Part shown: one piece after another, positions 61,359 through 64,000 of the stretch | How positions within the stretch are numbered: the stretch's first letter is position 1 | Layout of the letters: every line of letters starts with the position of its first letter | Source: Salinilacustrithrix sp034522155 | Lineage (GTDB): Bacteria > Actinomycetota > Acidimicrobiia > Acidimicrobiales > Salinilacustritrichaceae | NCBI GenBank assembly: GCA_034522155.1 | Contig: JAXHLP010000014.1 | Span: forward strand, 141,505-205,504 | Direction of reading: 5' to 3' | Length of the DNA: 64,000 bases | The notes under the pieces: generated by a model | Seen by the model: the letters and a program-made list of their open reading frames with translations, nothing else | Database searches by the model: none | What the model was told of the DNA's origin: nothing | Translations under genes and position numbers: made by a program

Positions 61359-64000
61359 ATGGCGTGGACGAGGATCATGGGCGCCGAGTCGGTCCGCTAC
61401 CACCGCGACACCGTCCTCGACCGAGGCGATGACTTCGCCGGCCAGACCCTGGCCTACTACGGCTCCCGCGGCGAGACCCCCATGGTGTGGGGCGGAGCCG
61501 GCGCGGCCCGGCTCGGCCTCACCGGCCCGGTCACCCACAGCGACTACGAAGCCGTCTTCGGCACCGGCGGGGCCCGGGACCCGATCCTCGGTGACCGGCT
61601 CGTGGCCACGAAACGGCCCGGGCTGGAGTTGGTGGTGTCGGCGCACAAGTCGGTGGCCGTGCTCGGCGTGGTCGGCCGGGCCGATGACATGCACCGGATC
61701 CTCGACGCCGAGACCGACGCCACCATCGGGTTCCTGGACGGGTGGGTGCAGCGCCAGGGCGGCCGCCGCGGCCGCCTCGCCGTGCGCACCCCCACCTCCG
61801 GGCTCGTCTACGCCCGGACCCGCCACGCCACCTCCCGGGCCGGGGACCCGAACCCCCACGACCACGTGCTCGTCGCCAACGTGGTCGAGATGCTCGATGA
61901 CCGTGGTGGTTGGAAGGGTCTCGACACCGCCGGGGTCCGCGACCTGGTGCATGCCGCCACCGCGGTCGGGCGTCTCCACGCCGCCTGGGAAGCCCGGCGG
62001 CTCGGCTACGGCATCACCCCGGATGCGGGACCGTCGGGCAAGCTCGACCACTTCGCCATCGCCGGCATCCCCGACGCCGTCTGCGCAACGTTCTCGAAGC
62101 GTTCCGACCAGATCGACGAGATCGCGGGCGACGACGCGTCCTATCGGCTCCGCTCGCGGATGGCCCGTGCGCATCGGCCCGACAAGGACCAGCGGTCCCC
62201 CGAACAGCTCATGGACCGCTGGCACGCCGAGCTCGCCGCCCTCGGCCTCACCCCCGCCGATCTCGTGGCCCGCATCGACGCCCACCGGCCCCTCCGCCCA
62301 CCCACCGAGCGGCTGTCCGACCGCGAGCTACATGAACTGGTCGGCTGGGTCCTGTCCCCGGACGGGCCGTTGGCCGGGGACAAGCAGTTCGGACGGGCCG
62401 AGGTCATCCGCCACCTCGCCCCCAAGCTCCATGGCCGCCACCCCGACGAACTCACCCGGGCCCTGACCGCGGTGCTCGCCCACCCCGAAGCGTTGCCGCT
62501 CGTGGGCCAGCCCGGGGCCCGCAACCGAACCTGGGTCCTCGCCTCCACCCGCGCCGCCGAACAAGCCATCGCCGACTGCGCCCAGCGACTGGCGGAGACC
62601 ACCGACGCCGTGTCCGTCAACCCCGACACGGTCATGGAGGCGGTCCGGGACAAGCAACGGGACATCGGGGCCCGACTCATCCACGGCCAACGACAGCTCG
62701 TCCACGCTGCCGCGACGTCGGGTCGGCAGCTCGAGCTGGTGCTCGGCGTCGCCGGGGCGGGCAAGACCACCGCCCTCGACGCCCTCCGCGCCAGCTTCGA
62801 AACCACCGGCCACCGGGTGCTCGGCACCGCCACCTCCGGCCAGGCCGCCAAGACCCTCGGCGAGGCCGCCCACCTCCACGCCCGCACCTGCGCGTCACTC
62901 CTGTGGCGACTCCAGCACGGCCACGAACACCTCGACCCCTCCACGGTGTTGATCATCGACGAAGCCGGCATGGTCGACGACCCAGCCATGCTCGCCCTGC
63001 TCACCGCCGCCGAGATCCACCACGCCAAGGTCATCGTGGTCGGTGACCACCACCAGCTCGGCGCCGTCGGCCCCGGCGGCGGCCTCGAAGCCCTCACCGC
63101 GCGCCACCCCGACGCCGTGCACGTCCTCGGTGACAACATCCGCCAACACGACCCGGCCGAGCGCGCCGCGCTCGAAGAGCTCCGCTCCGGTGACCCGGCC
63201 AGGGCCGTTGCGTGGTACGCCGACCACGACCGCATCGACCACCACCCCGACCGGATCGACGCCCTCATCAACACCGCGCTCGCCTGGGAACACGACACCG
63301 ACGCCGGCCACGACACCATCATGCTCGCCTGGCGACGCAGCGACGTCGCCGCCCTCAACCGGATGGCCCGCACCAACCGCCGCGCCCTCGGACAACTCGG
63401 CCACGACAGCATCGCCACAGCCAGCGGCCGCGCCTACGCCCAAGGAGACCAGGTCGTCGCCCTCGCACCCGACCCCCAGGGCCGGTTCGTGACCAGCCAA
63501 CGCGGCACCGTCACCGCCATCGACCCCGGCACCGGCACCCTCACCATCCACTTCGACCAAGAGACCGAACCGGTGACCTTGGCCGGCGACGCCATCGACG
63601 ACGCCCATCTCGATCACGCCTACGCCACCACCGTCCACCGCGCCCAAGGCGCCACCGTCGACCGCACCCACCTCTACCTCGACGGCGGCGGCCGAGAACT
63701 CGCCTACGTCGCCTGCTCCCGCGCCCGACACGCCACCACCATCCACACCGTCGCCGACAGTCTCGACCAAGCCATCGAAGACCTCGAACGCGACTGGAAC
63801 CTCGACCGACGCCAACGCTGGACCCTCGACACCGACCTCCCCGCCACCCCCGGACAACCAACCCGACCCGCACTCGCCCCCGGCGCCGACACCGGCCTAC
63901 GACTCGGACGCCTCCGAGCCGAACGCACCGCCATCCTCACCGCCATGCCCCCCGACCCCAGCCAGGCGGTCGCCCGACTCGCCGTCGAGCGACACCGGCT
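61359..64000 (+). CDS. TrwC/TraI-type relaxase-helicase (partial at window end)
   Basis: At least 880 residues, still open at 64000. N-terminal relaxase domain: Tyr in VRYHRD (about 14) and the metal His motif RHATSRAGDPNPHDHVLVAN (about 157-). A RecD2-like helicase follows, with Walker A GVAGAGKTT (about residue 463-471), Walker B IIDEAGMV, GDHHQLGAVG and the C-terminal TTVHRAQGATVD. It nicks oriT, stays on the strand and unwinds DNA during conjugation. ATG 61359 has GGGAGG about 9 bp upstream. Confidence 0.9.
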   Translation, partial: MAWTRIMGAESVRYHRDTVLDRGDDFAGQTLAYYGSRGETPMVWGGAGAARLGLTGPVTHSDYEAVFGTGGARDPILGDRLVATKRPGLELVVSAHKSVAVLGVVGRADDMHRILDAETDATIGFLDGWVQRQGGRRGRLAVRTPTSGLVYARTRHATSRAGDPNPHDHVLVANVVEMLDDRGGWKGLDTAGVRDLVHAATAVGRLHAAWEARRLGYGITPDAGPSGKLDHFAIAGIPDAVCATFSKRSDQIDEIAGDDASYRLRSRMARAHRPDKDQRSPEQLMDRWHAELAALGLTPADLVARIDAHRPLRPPTERLSDRELHELVGWVLSPDGPLAGDKQFGRAEVIRHLAPKLHGRHPDELTRALTAVLAHPEALPLVGQPGARNRTWVLASTRAAEQAIADCAQRLAETTDAVSVNPDTVMEAVRDKQRDIGARLIHGQRQLVHAAATSGRQLELVLGVAGAGKTTALDALRASFETTGHRVLGTATSGQAAKTLGEAAHLHARTCASLLWRLQHGHEHLDPSTVLIIDEAGMVDDPAMLALLTAAEIHHAKVIVVGDHHQLGAVGPGGGLEALTARHPDAVHVLGDNIRQHDPAERAALEELRSGDPARAVAWYADHDRIDHHPDRIDALINTALAWEHDTDAGHDTIMLAWRRSDVAALNRMARTNRRALGQLGHDSIATASGRAYAQGDQVVALAPDPQGRFVTSQRGTVTAIDPGTGTLTIHFDQETEPVTLAGDAIDDAHLDHAYATTVHRAQGATVDRTHLYLDGGGRELAYVACSRARHATTIHTVADSLDQAIEDLERDWNLDRRQRWTLDTDLPATPGQPTRPALAPGADTGLRLGRLRAERTAILTAMPPDPSQAVARLAVERHR

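Larger units (their letters stand above)
56515..64000 (+). mobile_element. Integrative conjugative-type element at tRNA-Arg (left part)
   Basis: Integrase next to a tRNA, excisionase-like HTH and a TrwC-type relaxase-helicase are in one stretch, which is the module set of an actinobacterial integrative element. An IS110 copy and a lipoprotein gene with lower GC lie between. The right end, and any type IV secretion genes, would be beyond the window. Confidence 0.7.

Overview
This is a very GC-rich stretch of a free-living actinobacterial chromosome. DUF3039, DUF222/13E12 HNH and TIGR03086 genes, a mycobacterial-type SOS box, heterodimeric CrtYc/CrtYd lycopene cyclase and paired acyl-CoA dehydrogenase subunits together suggest the class Acidimicrobiia (Ilumatobacter/Iamia-like). 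That is an inference from family content, not a placement. Genes are packed tightly, often with ATGA or GTGA stop/start overlaps and frequent GTG starts.

Layout. 1-16.9 kb is housekeeping and lipid/acyl-CoA metabolism: an exported thiol-redox pair (TlpA-like and DsbB-like), a nitronate monooxygenase-type protein with a ketopantoate-reductase-type protein, a two-subunit acyl-CoA dehydrogenase, two thiolases, an SDR, an orphan argJ, a hemolysin III-type protein, an MBL hydrolase and xseA-xseB. A 17-bp palindrome of the type TCTGACGGCGCGTCAGA occurs at three of these gene starts and suggests one TetR-type regulon. A small membrane-anchored protein gene near 17.2 kb looks frameshifted.

17.3-31.8 kb is a carotenoid locus in two parts. 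Part one is crtE-crtI-crtB-cruF-crtD on the + strand, then a large antisense beta-galactosidase, then a GT2 glycosyltransferase. Part two holds a crtA-type monooxygenase (+) facing crtYc-crtYd-crtZ (-). Between them lie a PlsY-like acyltransferase and an ECF sigma factor / membrane protein / AhpD-like operon. Together the enzymes can be assembled into a route from GGPP through lycopene to a monocyclic, hydroxylated and probably glycosylated carotenoid of the saproxanthin/myxol type. This is the most interesting chromosomal system in the window.

31.8-56.4 kb holds a PAS-GGDEF-EAL protein, a polysaccharide flippase-like protein, a GH38 alpha-mannosidase, a diiron ferritin-like protein, chorismate mutase, a MOSC protein, TrkH, a gamma-carbonic anhydrase-like protein, DUF3039, a cytochrome P450, AzlCD, an MFS transporter, an SDR, secreted or lipoproteins, an L,D-transpeptidase, an HSL-type esterase, an HNH 13E12 gene with an SOS-box promoter, a PRISE-like reductase, and an ArsR-SRPBCC-TIGR03086 operon.

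56.46 kb to the window end is an integrated conjugative-type element. It starts at tRNA-Arg(ACG), followed by a tyrosine integrase, a lipoprotein, an IS110-family insertion with a possible bridge-RNA region, a MerR/excisionase-like HTH protein, and a TrwC-type relaxase-helicase with a hairpin just upstream (oriT candidate). The relaxase runs off the end, so the far attachment site is outside the window. No rRNA, CRISPR array or clear intrinsic terminator was seen.
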